Positions 8,328 to 15,966 are shown, counted from the stretch's first letter. The stretch: DNA of 64,000 bases from Prochlorococcus sp. AG-409-G20 (GCA_003215775.1 QCJW01000004.1:39959-103958), one strand, 5' to 3'. Notes: a model not told the origin generated them from the sequence alone. A program made the numbers and translations.

Positions 8328-8365
8328 ACTATTTCTTCTAGAATGCTTGCTCTAGAAGAAATAGT
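8328..8365. repeat. 15-bp perfect inverted repeat downstream of hli cluster
   Basis: ACTATTTCTTCTAGA (8328-8342) is repeated in perfect reverse complement at 8351-8365, with the 8-base loop ATGCTTGC. It lies between the end of the hli operon and the next minus-strand gene. No U-run follows on either strand, so it looks more like an mRNA 3'-stabilising hairpin or a protein-binding palindrome than a classical terminator. Confidence 0.85.
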
Positions 8366-8481
8366 GGCTAGATATAAACATTGTGATTGTATAGACAGGT
8401 TTCAATTGGTTAGTAATTGGCTCTTTTGTAGAAGCCTTTTACAAATTGCTTTAACGGCTTAAAGGGGTTTAGTTCCATATT

Positions 8482-8589
8482 TTAGAAAATCCCTGGAATA
8501 ATCTGTCCAGTAAATGCATATGTGCTAAGAGCAGCAAATATGCCAATCATGGCCCAACGACCATTGAGAAGTTCAGCTTTTTCGTTCAT
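8482..8589 (-). CDS. hli: High-light-inducible (Hli) protein, 35 aa
   Basis: The protein starts MNEKAELLNGRWAMIGIFAA and ends TGQIIPGIF. ELLNGRWAMIG is the single-helix chlorophyll a/b-binding motif (Glu and Asn/His ligands), and the TGQIIPGIF tail is the signature of the multicopy, phage-shared class of Hli proteins in Prochlorococcus. Hli (SCP) proteins bind chlorophyll and carotenoid in the thylakoid and protect photosystems under light or nutrient stress. At 35 aa it is about as short as the family gets. It is the last gene of a four-gene minus-strand cluster. Confidence 0.93.
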   Translation of the reverse strand: MNEKAELLNGRWAMIGIFAALSTYAFTGQIIPGIF

Positions 8590-8643
8590 GATTTTAGGAT
8601 AAGTTTGCTTTTAGAATTAGATGTGAGTGAGCTTAATGCAATT

Positions 8644-8799
8644 TTAGGTAATGCCGGGAGAGATAATATCTGCTGTTAAGTATGCACCAAATGCAAAAAC
8701 GAAACCTACCATTGCAGCTCTACCAATTAGTACATCAAATGGAACATTTAAAGAACTATTTGATGTCTTAGTTGCCTTTCTTTGGAATGTTTTCTTCAT
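8644..8799 (-). CDS. hli: High-light-inducible (Hli) protein, 51 aa
   Basis: The start at 8799 (MKKTFQRKATKTSNSS) is preferred over an upstream in-frame ATG at 8874. It sits exactly at the end of the preceding hli gene (TAATG, one-base overlap), and the extra upstream residues are only the other gene read in another frame. The core FDVLIGRAAMVGFVFAFGAYLT is the Hli helix, with the usual N of NGR replaced by I (LIGRAAMVG). The end is DIISPGIT rather than TGQIIPGIF, so this is the divergent member of the set. The chlorophyll-binding Glu/Asn pair is partly lost (D and I instead), which may change pigment binding. Confidence 0.88.
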   Translation of the reverse strand: MKKTFQRKATKTSNSSLNVPFDVLIGRAAMVGFVFAFGAYLTADIISPGIT

Positions 8800-9005
8800 T
8801 AAAAGATCCCTGGAACTATTTGCCCTGTTGTCGCATAGGCACCTAGAGCGGCTATGAATCCGATCATGGCCCAACGTCCATTTGCCTTCTCGGCTTCAAC
8901 TGCATGAGAGGTGTAGTTCTCTACTACCTGAGGTGCAGCTTCTGTGGCGAACATGTTCTGACGTCCACCTGTTTCTGTAGTTATGAATGAAGATGATTGT
9001 GTCAT
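8799..9005 (-). CDS. hli: High-light-inducible (Hli) protein, 68 aa
   Basis: The 68-residue protein has a polar N-terminal extension of about 35 residues, then AEKANGRWAMIGFIAALGAY with the complete E-K-A-N-G-R-W-A-M-I-G pigment-binding motif, and a TGQIVPGIF tail. It is the second gene in the operon, 12 bases after the stop of the upstream hli gene and overlapping the next by one base. The tail is of the phage-shared class. Expression is expected to rise with light shock and nutrient stress, as for hli clusters in Prochlorococcus generally. Confidence 0.94.
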   Translation of the reverse strand: MTQSSSFITTETGGRQNMFATEAAPQVVENYTSHAVEAEKANGRWAMIGFIAALGAYATTGQIVPGIF

Positions 9006-9017
9006 GATTAAAAGAAC

Positions 9018-9161
9018 TTAGATAACGCCGGGAATAATTTGGCCAGTGGTTAAGTAAGCACCTATTGCAGCGAAAAATCCCAACATTGCTGCCCAGCCAT
9101 TGACGCGTTCGGCTAGAACCTTCTGAGGCTCGACTGTTGGTGTCTTAGATTCCTGTTTCAT
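9018..9161 (-). CDS. hli: High-light-inducible (Hli) protein, 47 aa, first of cluster
   Basis: This protein was read from the minus strand: MKQESKTPTVEPQKVLAERV, then NGWAAMLGFFAAIGAYLTTG and QIIPGVI. The pigment-binding motif is present, with R of NGR changed to W (AERVNGWAAMLG). It is the promoter-proximal gene of the four-gene hli operon; a perfect 13-bp inverted repeat lies about 115 bases upstream. The order of four small hli genes matches the light- and phage-responsive hli quartets known in Prochlorococcus. Confidence 0.93.
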   Translation of the reverse strand: MKQESKTPTVEPQKVLAERVNGWAAMLGFFAAIGAYLTTGQIIPGVI

Positions 9162-9790
9162 TTAATTAGGCTTTTTGGATTCAAAGGGAAAAGGCCACGT
9201 GTCTTGGCCTGTAAAGAACTGTAACACATAATATTACGAAGTGTGTAGGTCCTTGTTTGGATCAGAGGGTAGATACTTATCAAGTATTCCCCAGAATACT
9301 TGATAACACAGACATTCTGTATGTTGATTTGAGTTGATATAAATTTTTATACTTGTACTATATGTATATTAGCCAGTGCTATAGCGCGTATATAGTTATT
9401 CATCGATATGAAGACTTCCTGTTATTGTTGATATAAAAGAATATGATGTGTTTATTGATTGTATTGTTTATATCTTTAATATAGCCCGGATTGCTTTCTT
9501 GTATGTTAGTTCGCGTTTGGTTTCTTGGCACTAAACCAGTATGTCAATGTATAGGAAGTTCTAAATATGCTTTGAGGTATAACCTCTTGTTAACTTCATC
9601 TATATTGACTTCTTTACAGATTAAGACCCGGGCTTTTATTTGCTATGTAGGATTCTGTTGAACTCTTGTGTCAGTCTAGAGTCTGCAAGTTGTATTTAGA
9701 TCTAGGGATTACACTTCTAGGATAATCACCAGTATTGTTGATGACTTTGCCTTAGGTAAGAAGTATGCTTTTAATCAATCAGAGGCTCTT
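9162..9790. other. 629-base intergenic region upstream of hli operon
   Basis: No convincing ORF was found on either strand. The region holds the hli promoter (minus strand) and a perfect hairpin at 9277-9306. The rest is AT-rich, with short runs such as tatatgtatatt near 9360. A small RNA could be hidden here, but I cannot support one. Confidence 0.5.
9277..9306. repeat. 13-bp perfect inverted repeat upstream of hli operon
   Basis: TTATCAAGTATTC (9277-9289) is followed by loop CCCA and the exact reverse complement (9294-9306). No U-run flanks it. It is about 115 bases upstream of the first hli start codon, so it may sit in the 5' untranslated region or act as an operator. Confidence 0.88.
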
Positions 9791-10060
9791 ATGCATTTCT
9801 TTTTAGCAGTATATTTTTGTGTTGCTTTTATTCTATTAGCTTCAAATGGTACAGCTATGTCAGAATCTATCAATATAGACGATCTATTAATTCCTGAGGT
9901 TAAAACTTCAACTTCAAATATTGGTAAATTGAATAATACTTTATTTGATAAGGATAATCAGGAAATAGATATAGATGAAATCCTTGGACCTCCAGATAAT
10001 TTCCCATTCCTTCCTGATAACCATAGAGATGCAGGTACGGGAAAGTTCAATAGCTACTGA
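9791..10060 (+). CDS. Small exported protein, 89 aa
   Basis: The N-terminus MHFFLAVYFCVAFILLASNGTAM is a plausible signal peptide (cleavage near residue 22, after TAM or ASNGTA). The mature part is short, acidic and Asp/Ile/Asn-rich, with two similar INIDDLLIPE and IDIDEILGPP blocks (about residues 27 and 58). These look like an internal repeat of a (I/N)ID(D/E)(L/I)L motif, perhaps a short docking sequence. No family is recognised. Confidence 0.55.
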   Translation: MHFFLAVYFCVAFILLASNGTAMSESINIDDLLIPEVKTSTSNIGKLNNTLFDKDNQEIDIDEILGPPDNFPFLPDNHRDAGTGKFNSY

Positions 10061-10153
10061 AATTTATTTTATATTTGTTTAGGCTTGCTATATTGCAATA
10101 AACTTTCTAACTAGACTCTTGAAATTCCTTTATCTACCTTTTTGACTCTCTGC

Positions 10154-10444
10154 CTAAAAACGAAAACAAGCATCTCCAACAACCCTTAGCTTTTCGATTG
10201 GATCAAGCTTTTCTGCTTTTAATAATGTTCTAGGAGTAATAGCAGATGTCAGTTTTAACTTTCTTTGTATATCTTCAAGAATTGATTTTGTATCGTTAGG
10301 TTCTTTGTTCAAGTTGAATATTATGTCCTTTGCGCATTCCCAACCTTTGCTAGTTGCTATTCCTGGCCATGCAAGCCATAATCCGCAAAATATGCCAACT
10401 GAAATAAACAATGATGCCTTAATCATAAACGTTTTAGAATTCAA
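10154..10444 (-). CDS. Hypothetical membrane-anchored or exported protein, 96 aa
   Basis: An N-terminal hydrophobic helix (about residues 8-29, ASLFISVGIFCGLWLAWPGI) acts as anchor or signal. A polar helical part follows, with two cysteines (in WECAK and DACFRF) that could pair in the periplasm or lumen. There are no known catalytic motifs. It is a single gene on the minus strand between the 89-aa exported protein and the DUF2839-like gene. No function is proposed. Confidence 0.55.
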   Translation of the reverse strand: MNSKTFMIKASLFISVGIFCGLWLAWPGIATSKGWECAKDIIFNLNKEPNDTKSILEDIQRKLKLTSAITPRTLLKAEKLDPIEKLRVVGDACFRF

Positions 10445-10589
10445 GGTAATTATACGTAAATATGAGTGATTATCTATCTGATTTAAAATCCAGATTTTTA
10501 TATTGTTAATCTCGTTGATGTGACTTCTTCTTGGTTTTTACAGGTTCAATTTTGTACGTTCTATTATTTAGATTGATTTATATTGCTCT

Positions 10590-10763
10590 TTATTGATTAT
10601 AGTAACTTATTACATCGTATATTAAATATATAACAAATGCAATTCCTAAGTAAATACCAAGTCTGGGATATCTTGCTAATATATTTAGGTTGTCTGATGT
10701 CGTTTCTTTTTTAGTGGTCTTTGGGGCTAGTCCAGCTTCTTTCCTTCTTTTGGCTTCTCCCAT
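10590..10763 (-). CDS. DUF2839-like small membrane protein, 57 aa
   Basis: The protein begins MGEAKRRKEAGLAPK, which matches the MGE(S/A)KRRKE(A/L) start typical of cyanobacterial DUF2839 proteins. It then has a polar linker and one transmembrane helix (about residues 36-50). DUF2839 members are small thylakoid or plasma-membrane proteins of unknown role. The gene is upstream of hypothetical 10154-10444 on the same strand. The match rests on the N-terminal motif, and the C-terminal half is shorter than usual. Confidence 0.6.
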   Translation of the reverse strand: MGEAKRRKEAGLAPKTTKKETTSDNLNILARYPRLGIYLGIAFVIYLIYDVISYYNQ

Positions 10764-10830
10764 TCGACTATTGCATCTTTTTCTATTATGAACCTTTAAT
10801 TTGATTTGCCGTTAAATTCCTTAATTATTT

Positions 10831-11268
10831 CTAATTTCTATGATATGGAGTGTTTTGTAATATAGTATGAGCTCTATATATTTGCTCTATAAGTAATAAA
10901 CGAGCTATTTCATGAGGAAATGTTAGTACAGATAAGCTTACTTTAAGATCGGCTGAGTTTCTGATTTCCGAGCAGAGTCCTTCCGATCCACCGATTATGA
11001 AAACTATTCGTTTGGAATTCAATTTTTGCAAATGATCTGCAAATTGATGTGAGGTTAGTGTTTCCCCTTCTTCGCTAAGGGCGATAGTGACTTCATCTTT
11101 TTTGATCGCATTTTTAATTGCTTTCCCTTCACTTGTAGGAGAGCTGGAACGTAATTCGTAAATTTCTAATCCTGGTAATCTTTTGAGATACATCTTTATA
11201 CCATTTAGGATCCAAGTCTTACGTACTTTTCCTACAGCTAGTATCCTAATTCTTGAAGTATTTAACAT
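10831..11268 (-). CDS. rlmH: 23S rRNA pseudouridine-1915 N3-methyltransferase
   Basis: RlmH methylates pseudouridine 1915 in helix 69 of 23S rRNA after 70S assembly, using SAM. The 145-aa length is close to the family's usual 155. The SPOUT knot is visible: IVFIIGGSEGL (about residues 88-98) forms the SAM-binding glycine loop, and the C-terminal LSVLTFPHEIARLLLIEQIYRA (about 112-133) is the RlmH signature that normally ends in YH, here NTPYHRN. It heads toward the small genes at 10.6 kb and is 17 bases from the end of the 131-aa gene, with which it may form an operon. Confidence 0.93.
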   Translation of the reverse strand: MLNTSRIRILAVGKVRKTWILNGIKMYLKRLPGLEIYELRSSSPTSEGKAIKNAIKKDEVTIALSEEGETLTSHQFADHLQKLNSKRIVFIIGGSEGLCSEIRNSADLKVSLSVLTFPHEIARLLLIEQIYRAHTILQNTPYHRN

Positions 11269-11285
11269 TCGTGGATTGTAGAGGT

Positions 11286-11681
11286 CTAGATATCTTCCTC
11301 AAGAAGTAAATTTTCAAATGCAATATATAGACTATAATTTTCATCCTTAACACTTGTATTTGATATATTACTATTTTTAAAACTATTGGAACCAGACTCT
11401 GTAGCTATTGGACCTTTGTTTTGGTTAATGCTTTCCCTAGTGATTTTCTTTTTTTCTACTTCTCTTAATCGATCAATCAAATGTTTTGGTATCTTCCCGT
11501 CTTTACTCGCTTTTACTAGCTCTTTAAAGAGAATACTGGGATCTTGTTCTGTTTCTATTGGGTGCCTTTTACTTTCAATTTTATTCTTTAAATTACATTC
11601 CTTTTGTGGAGTTGTTATTGGTTGAGGTAGTTCTCTTCCTAATTGCTTCAGTCTTTCAAGACTACGTGAATCAAAATTCAT
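11286..11681 (-). CDS. Conserved-looking hypothetical protein, 131 aa
   Basis: This is a soluble, charged protein. It starts MNFDSRSLERLKQLGRELPQ, has a Lys/Glu-rich middle with IPKHLIDRLREVEKKK, then a low-complexity Asn/Ser-rich stretch and an acidic end (ENLLLEEDI). No fold is recognised. The ATG overlaps the stop of the upstream 86-aa secreted-protein gene (ATGA), indicating translational coupling, and rlmH follows 17 bases later. This 86-aa, 131-aa, rlmH order suggests one transcript. Confidence 0.6.
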   Translation of the reverse strand: MNFDSRSLERLKQLGRELPQPITTPQKECNLKNKIESKRHPIETEQDPSILFKELVKASKDGKIPKHLIDRLREVEKKKITRESINQNKGPIATESGSNSFKNSNISNTSVKDENYSLYIAFENLLLEEDI

Positions 11682-11938
11682 CGGATCAATAGATTGTATT
11701 TTTTAGAAGAGTATGGAGAAGAACCTTTCTGAGGACCTAACTCGACTTCGTCTCTAAGTGCTTGACGCAACTGTTCGAAAGGAAGATCAGCGAAACTATC
11801 ATCATCTGCTAGTGCAGCGGGCAGCTCACTCTCTTTGAGTCCTGGCATTTCTTCTGGATTGACTACTGCAGCCCAGCTTGGGTGGCAATATAGAAGAATA
11901 ATTATGGCAGAAGCTGTGACCAGTAGGCGCGCTAACAT
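11678..11938 (-). CDS. Small exported hypothetical protein, 86 aa
   Basis: A clear signal peptide (MLARLLVTASAIIILLYCHPSWA with a likely AxA-type cut near SWA-AV) precedes an acidic, Pro/Glu/Leu-rich mature part of about 60 residues (EEMPGLKESELPAALADDDS). It probably acts in the periplasm or thylakoid lumen. It is the first gene of the 86-aa/131-aa/rlmH unit. No family is recognised. Confidence 0.6.
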   Translation of the reverse strand: MLARLLVTASAIIILLYCHPSWAAVVNPEEMPGLKESELPAALADDDSFADLPFEQLRQALRDEVELGPQKGSSPYSSKKYNLLIR

Positions 11939-12091
11939 TTGTTCTCGAAATTAATTCCTAAACATTAGTCCCACTTCAGAGACAAATAGGCTAGTTAAGA
12001 ATATTTGATGCATATTTATGTAGTGAAAATTGGGATTGCACTTGTTTAAGCAAATATTATTCAGTCAGTTTGGTTTGAATGAGCCATTCAC

Positions 12092-12493
12092 TTAGAAGAC
12101 GTCTTTAAGTGAATATATTAGCCAATGAATAAAATTAAATGGGTTTACTAATTCTTTAATAGCTTTAATCCTTTTAGGTTTTTTTTGTTTCTGAGATGAA
12201 GATAGGATATTGTAACTCTTCTGTAGATCAGCTTGTTCAGTAAATTTTTTATCTAATAGATTTTCTGATTTTGACGAGATGATTTCACTATCAAAGAACC
12301 AGCTTTGTGACTTGTCTCTTAGCTCGACTACAACTCCAATACCATTTCCATCAGTCATTTTGTATTCTAATACAGTTCCTATAGGATCATCTTTGAGTAA
12401 GTTGACTAGATCATCCGGGATCCGATCTTTGACCAAATCAAGATCTATATTGACTTTTGAGCCGATTTTTAAAAGAGAGAGACTCTGGTACAT
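12092..12493 (-). CDS. DUF2862-like protein, 133 aa
   Basis: The N-terminal domain (about residues 8-75) has the DUF2862 pattern of cyanobacteria and plastids: IGSKVNI, then GTVLEYKMTDGNGIGVVVEL, then WFFDSEI. The C-terminus ends NPFNFIHWLIYSLKDVF, an amphipathic, possibly membrane-attached helix. The domain resembles a small beta-barrel, and its biochemical role is unknown. It is divergent from ksgA, sharing an intergenic space of about 140 bases. Confidence 0.75.
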   Translation of the reverse strand: MYQSLSLLKIGSKVNIDLDLVKDRIPDDLVNLLKDDPIGTVLEYKMTDGNGIGVVVELRDKSQSWFFDSEIISSKSENLLDKKFTEQADLQKSYNILSSSQKQKKPKRIKAIKELVNPFNFIHWLIYSLKDVF

Positions 12494-12630
12494 GAACTAG
12501 AGAGTTTTGAAGTGAAGTTTTTTGTTAAGTAACAGATGCTGCACTTTAATAAGTAATGGCCCAAAAGTTTGGATTGGAATTTGTGTTTTTCTTTGTGGGA
12601 AGAAAATTGAGACAAAGAGGAAGATGACAC

Positions 12631-13464
12631 ATGGTTTTCTCAGGACACACAGCACGTAAACGTTTTGGACAGCATTGGCTTAAGGATTCATCAGTCTTAG
12701 AAGAGATTTTGAGAGCAGCTGATCTCAAATCTGAAGATTTTGTTCTTGAAGTTGGTCCAGGAAGAGGGGCTTTGACAAATTTGTTGCTTGCTTCGCGAGT
12801 TTCCTTTGTGCAAGCTGTAGAAATAGATAGAGACTTGGTTGAAGGCTTGAAGAAGCGTTTCTCTAATCATCCTAGATTTTCTGTAAGGGAGGGTAATGCA
12901 CTTTCAGTTTCATTAAAAACTCCTGAAGGTCATTCCCCTAATAAAGTTGTAGCAAATATTCCTTACAACATTACAGGGCCTCTCCTTGAACGCTTATTAG
13001 GGAGACTTGAGAGTGTCAATGAAACCTCTTATGAGCGTTTAGTACTTCTTTTGCAGAAGGAGGTTGCAGATCGAATACTTGCTATTCCAGGTGATAGCCA
13101 ATTTAGTTCTCTGAGTGTTCGAACTCAGCTGATGGCTAAATGTAAGAGCGTTTGCCTTGTTCCTCCTACCTGTTTTAGACCACCTCCTAAGGTTTACTCA
13201 AAGGTAATTGTTCTTGAGCCTTTTAAGGGTGACGAGCGAATACCCGCCCAATTGGCAAGATGCGTAGATCAACTTTTAAGATCTGCATTTGTTTCTAGAC
13301 GCAAAATGCTTAGGAATACTCTTGGGAGATTATTTAACATTGATTATTTGGACTCTTTATCAAAAGATATAGGCATTAGTCTTAATCAACGACCTCAGGA
13401 ATTGTCCCCTTCACAATGGGTAGATCTGGCAGGAGGGCTAATCCAACTCAATCAAAAATCTTAA
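12631..13464 (+). CDS. rsmA: 16S rRNA dimethyladenosine transferase
   Basis: RsmA (KsgA) dimethylates A1518 and A1519 of 16S rRNA during 30S maturation. The 277-aa protein begins TARKRFGQHWL, the family hallmark, then shows the SAM motif VLEVGPGRGALT (about residues 39-50), VEID, and the catalytic NIPYNIT motif (about 109-115, N-I-P-Y). The C-terminal RNA-binding domain starts near 190, with SRRKMLRNTL. ispE follows 6 bases after the stop, the same pairing seen in many cyanobacteria. Confidence 0.97.
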   Translation: MVFSGHTARKRFGQHWLKDSSVLEEILRAADLKSEDFVLEVGPGRGALTNLLLASRVSFVQAVEIDRDLVEGLKKRFSNHPRFSVREGNALSVSLKTPEGHSPNKVVANIPYNITGPLLERLLGRLESVNETSYERLVLLLQKEVADRILAIPGDSQFSSLSVRTQLMAKCKSVCLVPPTCFRPPPKVYSKVIVLEPFKGDERIPAQLARCVDQLLRSAFVSRRKMLRNTLGRLFNIDYLDSLSKDIGISLNQRPQELSPSQWVDLAGGLIQLNQKS

Positions 13465-13469
13465 AAGAA

Positions 13470-14429
13470 ATGAAAAAAAGTAGAACTCAAGAAAATATAG
13501 ATCATTCTCTAACGGTAATTGCTCCTGCAAAGATTAACCTTCATTTGGAGATTCTTGGTTTAAGAACTGACGGATTCCATGAATTGGCTATGGTTATGCA
13601 AAGCATTGATCTTTGTGATCAAATTAAACTAGTTGCAAGGAATGACAACATAATTTCGTTGAAATCTGACAACTCTAATCTTAGCAATGATGACGATAAC
13701 TTGATCGTTAAGGCAGCAAAACTTTTACGTTCTGAATCTGGTAATCTTAATCTTGGAGTTGATATGTTTCTGAAAAAGTGTATTCCCATTGGTGCTGGAC
13801 TTGCAGGTGGTTCTACCGATGCTGCAGCTACCTTTCTAGGACTTAATAGTCTTTGGAATTTAAAATTCTCATTATCTGAACTAGAGAGGTTTGCTGCCAA
13901 AATTGGTTCTGATATTCCATTTTGTTTGAAAGGTGGAACACAGCTTTGTTTTGGGAGAGGCGAGCTATTAGAACCTTTAAATTACGAGTATGAGCCTTTG
14001 GCAGTTGTTTTGGTCAAAGATCCAAATGTGTCTGTTTCAACTCCATGGGCTTATCAACGCTTTCGAGAGAAGAATAGTTTTAGTTATTTAAACTCTGAAG
14101 TTGAATTTAATTTGCGGAGAGAATGTCTTAGGAAAGAACCACGTTTAAGGCCCTTGTCCTCAAAGAATCCTCCTTCACTTCGTAATGATCTTCAATCTGT
14201 TGTTTTTGAAGACAATCAGTCGGTAAGAAAATCGTTGAAGCTGCTAAATGAATTCAAAGGAGCCTTGAAAGTCGCAATGAGTGGTTCAGGACCTAGTTGT
14301 TTCGCATTGTATTCAGATTTGCAAGCAGCAAAACAGGATGTTTTAGCAAATAAACAAAGACTTGCTCAGACAAATTTAGATGTCTGGTGTTGTTCTTTTC
14401 TAAATCACGGAGTGCAATTAAACTCATGA
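13470..14429 (+). CDS. ispE: 4-diphosphocytidyl-2-C-methyl-D-erythritol kinase
   Basis: IspE phosphorylates CDP-methylerythritol in the MEP isoprenoid pathway, supplying carotenoids and the phytyl tail. The ATG at 13470 is chosen over an in-frame ATG at 13416, which would run back into rsmA. The protein is then 319 aa, normal for the family. APAKINLHLEILG is the N-terminal substrate motif, PIGAGLAGGSTDAAA (about residues 105-119) is the GHMP kinase ATP loop, and MSGSGPSCFAL is the third GHMP motif. The stop overlaps the ATG of the next gene (ATGA at 14426). Confidence 0.96.
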   Translation: MKKSRTQENIDHSLTVIAPAKINLHLEILGLRTDGFHELAMVMQSIDLCDQIKLVARNDNIISLKSDNSNLSNDDDNLIVKAAKLLRSESGNLNLGVDMFLKKCIPIGAGLAGGSTDAAATFLGLNSLWNLKFSLSELERFAAKIGSDIPFCLKGGTQLCFGRGELLEPLNYEYEPLAVVLVKDPNVSVSTPWAYQRFREKNSFSYLNSEVEFNLRRECLRKEPRLRPLSSKNPPSLRNDLQSVVFEDNQSVRKSLKLLNEFKGALKVAMSGSGPSCFALYSDLQAAKQDVLANKQRLAQTNLDVWCCSFLNHGVQLNS

Positions 14430-14791
14430 GCGATATAAACCCAAAAACTTCTAAGAATCAAGAATCAGAAGATTCTGTTCCATCACCAGAAGAAATAGCA
14501 ACTAATCAAGGACCTCCTAGAAAAGGTCCAGCTAGCTTCTTTTCAGGATCTCTCACAAGTATTTTGTTCGCTTGGATATCCCTCATCCTTAGTAGAAAAG
14601 TTGTTGAATATTTCATGATTCACCCACAGCATTACAGTTCGCCCATCGCTCAAAGTGCTGCTTCTGGTTTTAAAACTCTTGTTATAGGAACGTGTTTCTT
14701 GAGTACTTTCACCTTTGCTTTCATTGGACTAGGGCTATTAGTTGTATTTGTTCGAAGTTTGTTTAGTGCAAATTATCCTTTGAGTGACTAG
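14426..14791 (+). CDS. DUF3082-like membrane protein, 121 aa
   Basis: The start at the ATGA overlap with ispE is used; a longer frame from 14387 would run into ispE. A disordered, Pro/Glu/Ser-rich N-terminus (about 1-40) is followed by two to three membrane helices (about 45-65, 80-105), with a GFKTLVIGTCFLSTFTFAFIG-type segment. This layout fits DUF3082, a cyanobacterial family of unknown role often found beside ispE. Translational coupling to ispE is likely. Confidence 0.7.
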   Translation: MSDINPKTSKNQESEDSVPSPEEIATNQGPPRKGPASFFSGSLTSILFAWISLILSRKVVEYFMIHPQHYSSPIAQSAASGFKTLVIGTCFLSTFTFAFIGLGLLVVFVRSLFSANYPLSD

Positions 14792-14827
14792 CCTTTAGCT
14801 ATGTTCTTCTGAAGAACCTAAGGGCTA
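14789..14827 (+). promoter_or_regulatory. Long two-step hairpin after DUF3082-like gene
   Basis: TAGCCTTTAG (14789-14798) pairs with CTAAGGGCTA (14818-14827) with one wobble pair, and the inner arms GTTCTTC (14803-14809) and GAAGAAC (14811-14817) are perfect complements. The stem is not followed by a U-run, so it is not a textbook terminator. It could instead be an attenuator or RNA-processing site ahead of the 31-aa ORF. Confidence 0.7.
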
Positions 14828-14832
14828 TTTAC

Positions 14833-14928
14833 ATGACAGTGCATGATCTTGGCATTCTGGTCTTATTGCTAAGTCCAGGAATGCTTTTATCCGTTTTGTT
14901 GCTTACTACATTTGCAGCAGGGGGCTGA
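14833..14928 (+). CDS. Tiny single-helix membrane protein, 31 aa
   Basis: The ATG-to-TGA frame encodes MTVHDLGILVLLLSPGMLLS followed by VLLLTTFAAGG. It is one transmembrane helix with a proline-glycine kink, very like small photosystem or cytochrome-complex peptides. It sits between a hairpin and pdhB. No named family is recognised. The strong hydrophobic bias without stops argues for a gene despite its length. Confidence 0.6.
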   Translation: MTVHDLGILVLLLSPGMLLSVLLLTTFAAGG

Positions 14929-14979
14929 TTTGGTCACTTTCTGAGATAGTTTGTCCTAGGTTGGGATTATTAAAAGACT

Positions 14980-15963
14980 GTGGAAGGGACACTTTTATTC
15001 AACGCACTTCGTGAAGCCATCGATGAAGAGATGGCAAAAGATCCTCATGTTTGCGTCATCGGAGAGGATGTTGGCCAGTATGGCGGTTCTTATAAGGTCA
15101 CTAAAGATCTGTATGAAAAGTATGGAGAGTTAAGAGTCCTTGATACTCCTATAGCAGAAAATAGTTTTACTGGAATGGCCGTAGGAGCTGCAATGACAGG
15201 TTTGCGGCCAATTGTGGAGGGTATGAATATGGGATTCTTGCTTTTAGCCTTTAACCAGATTTCAAACAATATGGGAATGCTTAGATATACAAGTGGTGGA
15301 AATTTTAAGATCCCTGCAGTAGTAAGAGGACCAGGAGGTGTTGGTAGACAGCTTGGAGCAGAGCATAGTCAAAGATTAGAGGCTTATTTTCATGCAGTTC
15401 CTGGGATAAAAATTGTTGCTTGTAGTACGCCTACAAATGCGAAAGGTCTAATGAAAGCTGCAATTAGAGATGATAATCCAGTTTTATTCTTTGAGCATGT
15501 TTTACTTTATAATTTGAGTGAGAAGTTACCTGAAGATGATTATATATGTGCTTTAGACCAGGCAGATCTTGTCAAAGAGGGTAAAGATATAACAATACTC
15601 ACTTATTCAAGGATGCGTCATCACTGCCTGAAAGCTGTTCAACAATTACAAGAACAAGATATAGATGCAGAGCTAATCGATTTAATTAGCCTGAAGCCTT
15701 TTGATATGGAAACAATAGCAAGATCTATCAGGAAAACTCACAGGGTTATTATTGTTGAAGAATGCATGAAAACCGGAGGAATTGGTGCAGAATTAATTGC
15801 ATTAATTACTGAGCAATGTTTCGATGATTTGGATTCGCGCCCAGTTCGTTTGTCTAGCCAAGATATTCCAACTCCTTACAATGGAAAACTTGAGAATCTG
15901 ACTATTATCCAACCTCATCAAATTGTTGAGATGGCAAATCAAATTGTTAATGAGGGGAAATAG
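14980..15963 (+). CDS. pdhB: Pyruvate dehydrogenase E1 component, beta subunit
   Basis: PdhB forms the heterotetrameric E1 with PdhA and decarboxylates pyruvate using thiamine diphosphate, feeding acetyl-CoA to lipid and amino acid synthesis. The start is GTG at 14980; the resulting 327 aa is the family's normal length. The sequence keeps [34 protein letters not shown] (ThDP and subunit contact region), and [20 protein letters not shown]. The alpha subunit is not adjacent, as is usual for cyanobacteria. It is followed by secD only 3 bases after the stop, so the genes are probably co-transcribed. Confidence 0.96.
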   Translation: MEGTLLFNALREAIDEEMAKDPHVCVIGEDVGQYGGSYKVTKDLYEKYGELRVLDTPIAENSFTGMAVGAAMTGLRPIVEGMNMGFLLLAFNQISNNMGMLRYTSGGNFKIPAVVRGPGGVGRQLGAEHSQRLEAYFHAVPGIKIVACSTPTNAKGLMKAAIRDDNPVLFFEHVLLYNLSEKLPEDDYICALDQADLVKEGKDITILTYSRMRHHCLKAVQQLQEQDIDAELIDLISLKPFDMETIARSIRKTHRVIIVEECMKTGGIGAELIALITEQCFDDLDSRPVRLSSQDIPTPYNGKLENLTIIQPHQIVEMANQIVNEGK

Positions 15964-15966
15964 TTG

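Noticed and set aside
8651..8857. 68-aa plus-strand ORF over the hli genes
   Set aside because: It is the antisense of two convincing hli genes.
12546..12728. 60-aa minus-strand ORF
   Set aside because: It overlaps the start of rsmA and its promoter and has no protein-like features.
13416..13469. Upstream start of ispE
   Set aside because: These codons are rsmA read in another frame; the ATG at 13470 gives the normal IspE length.
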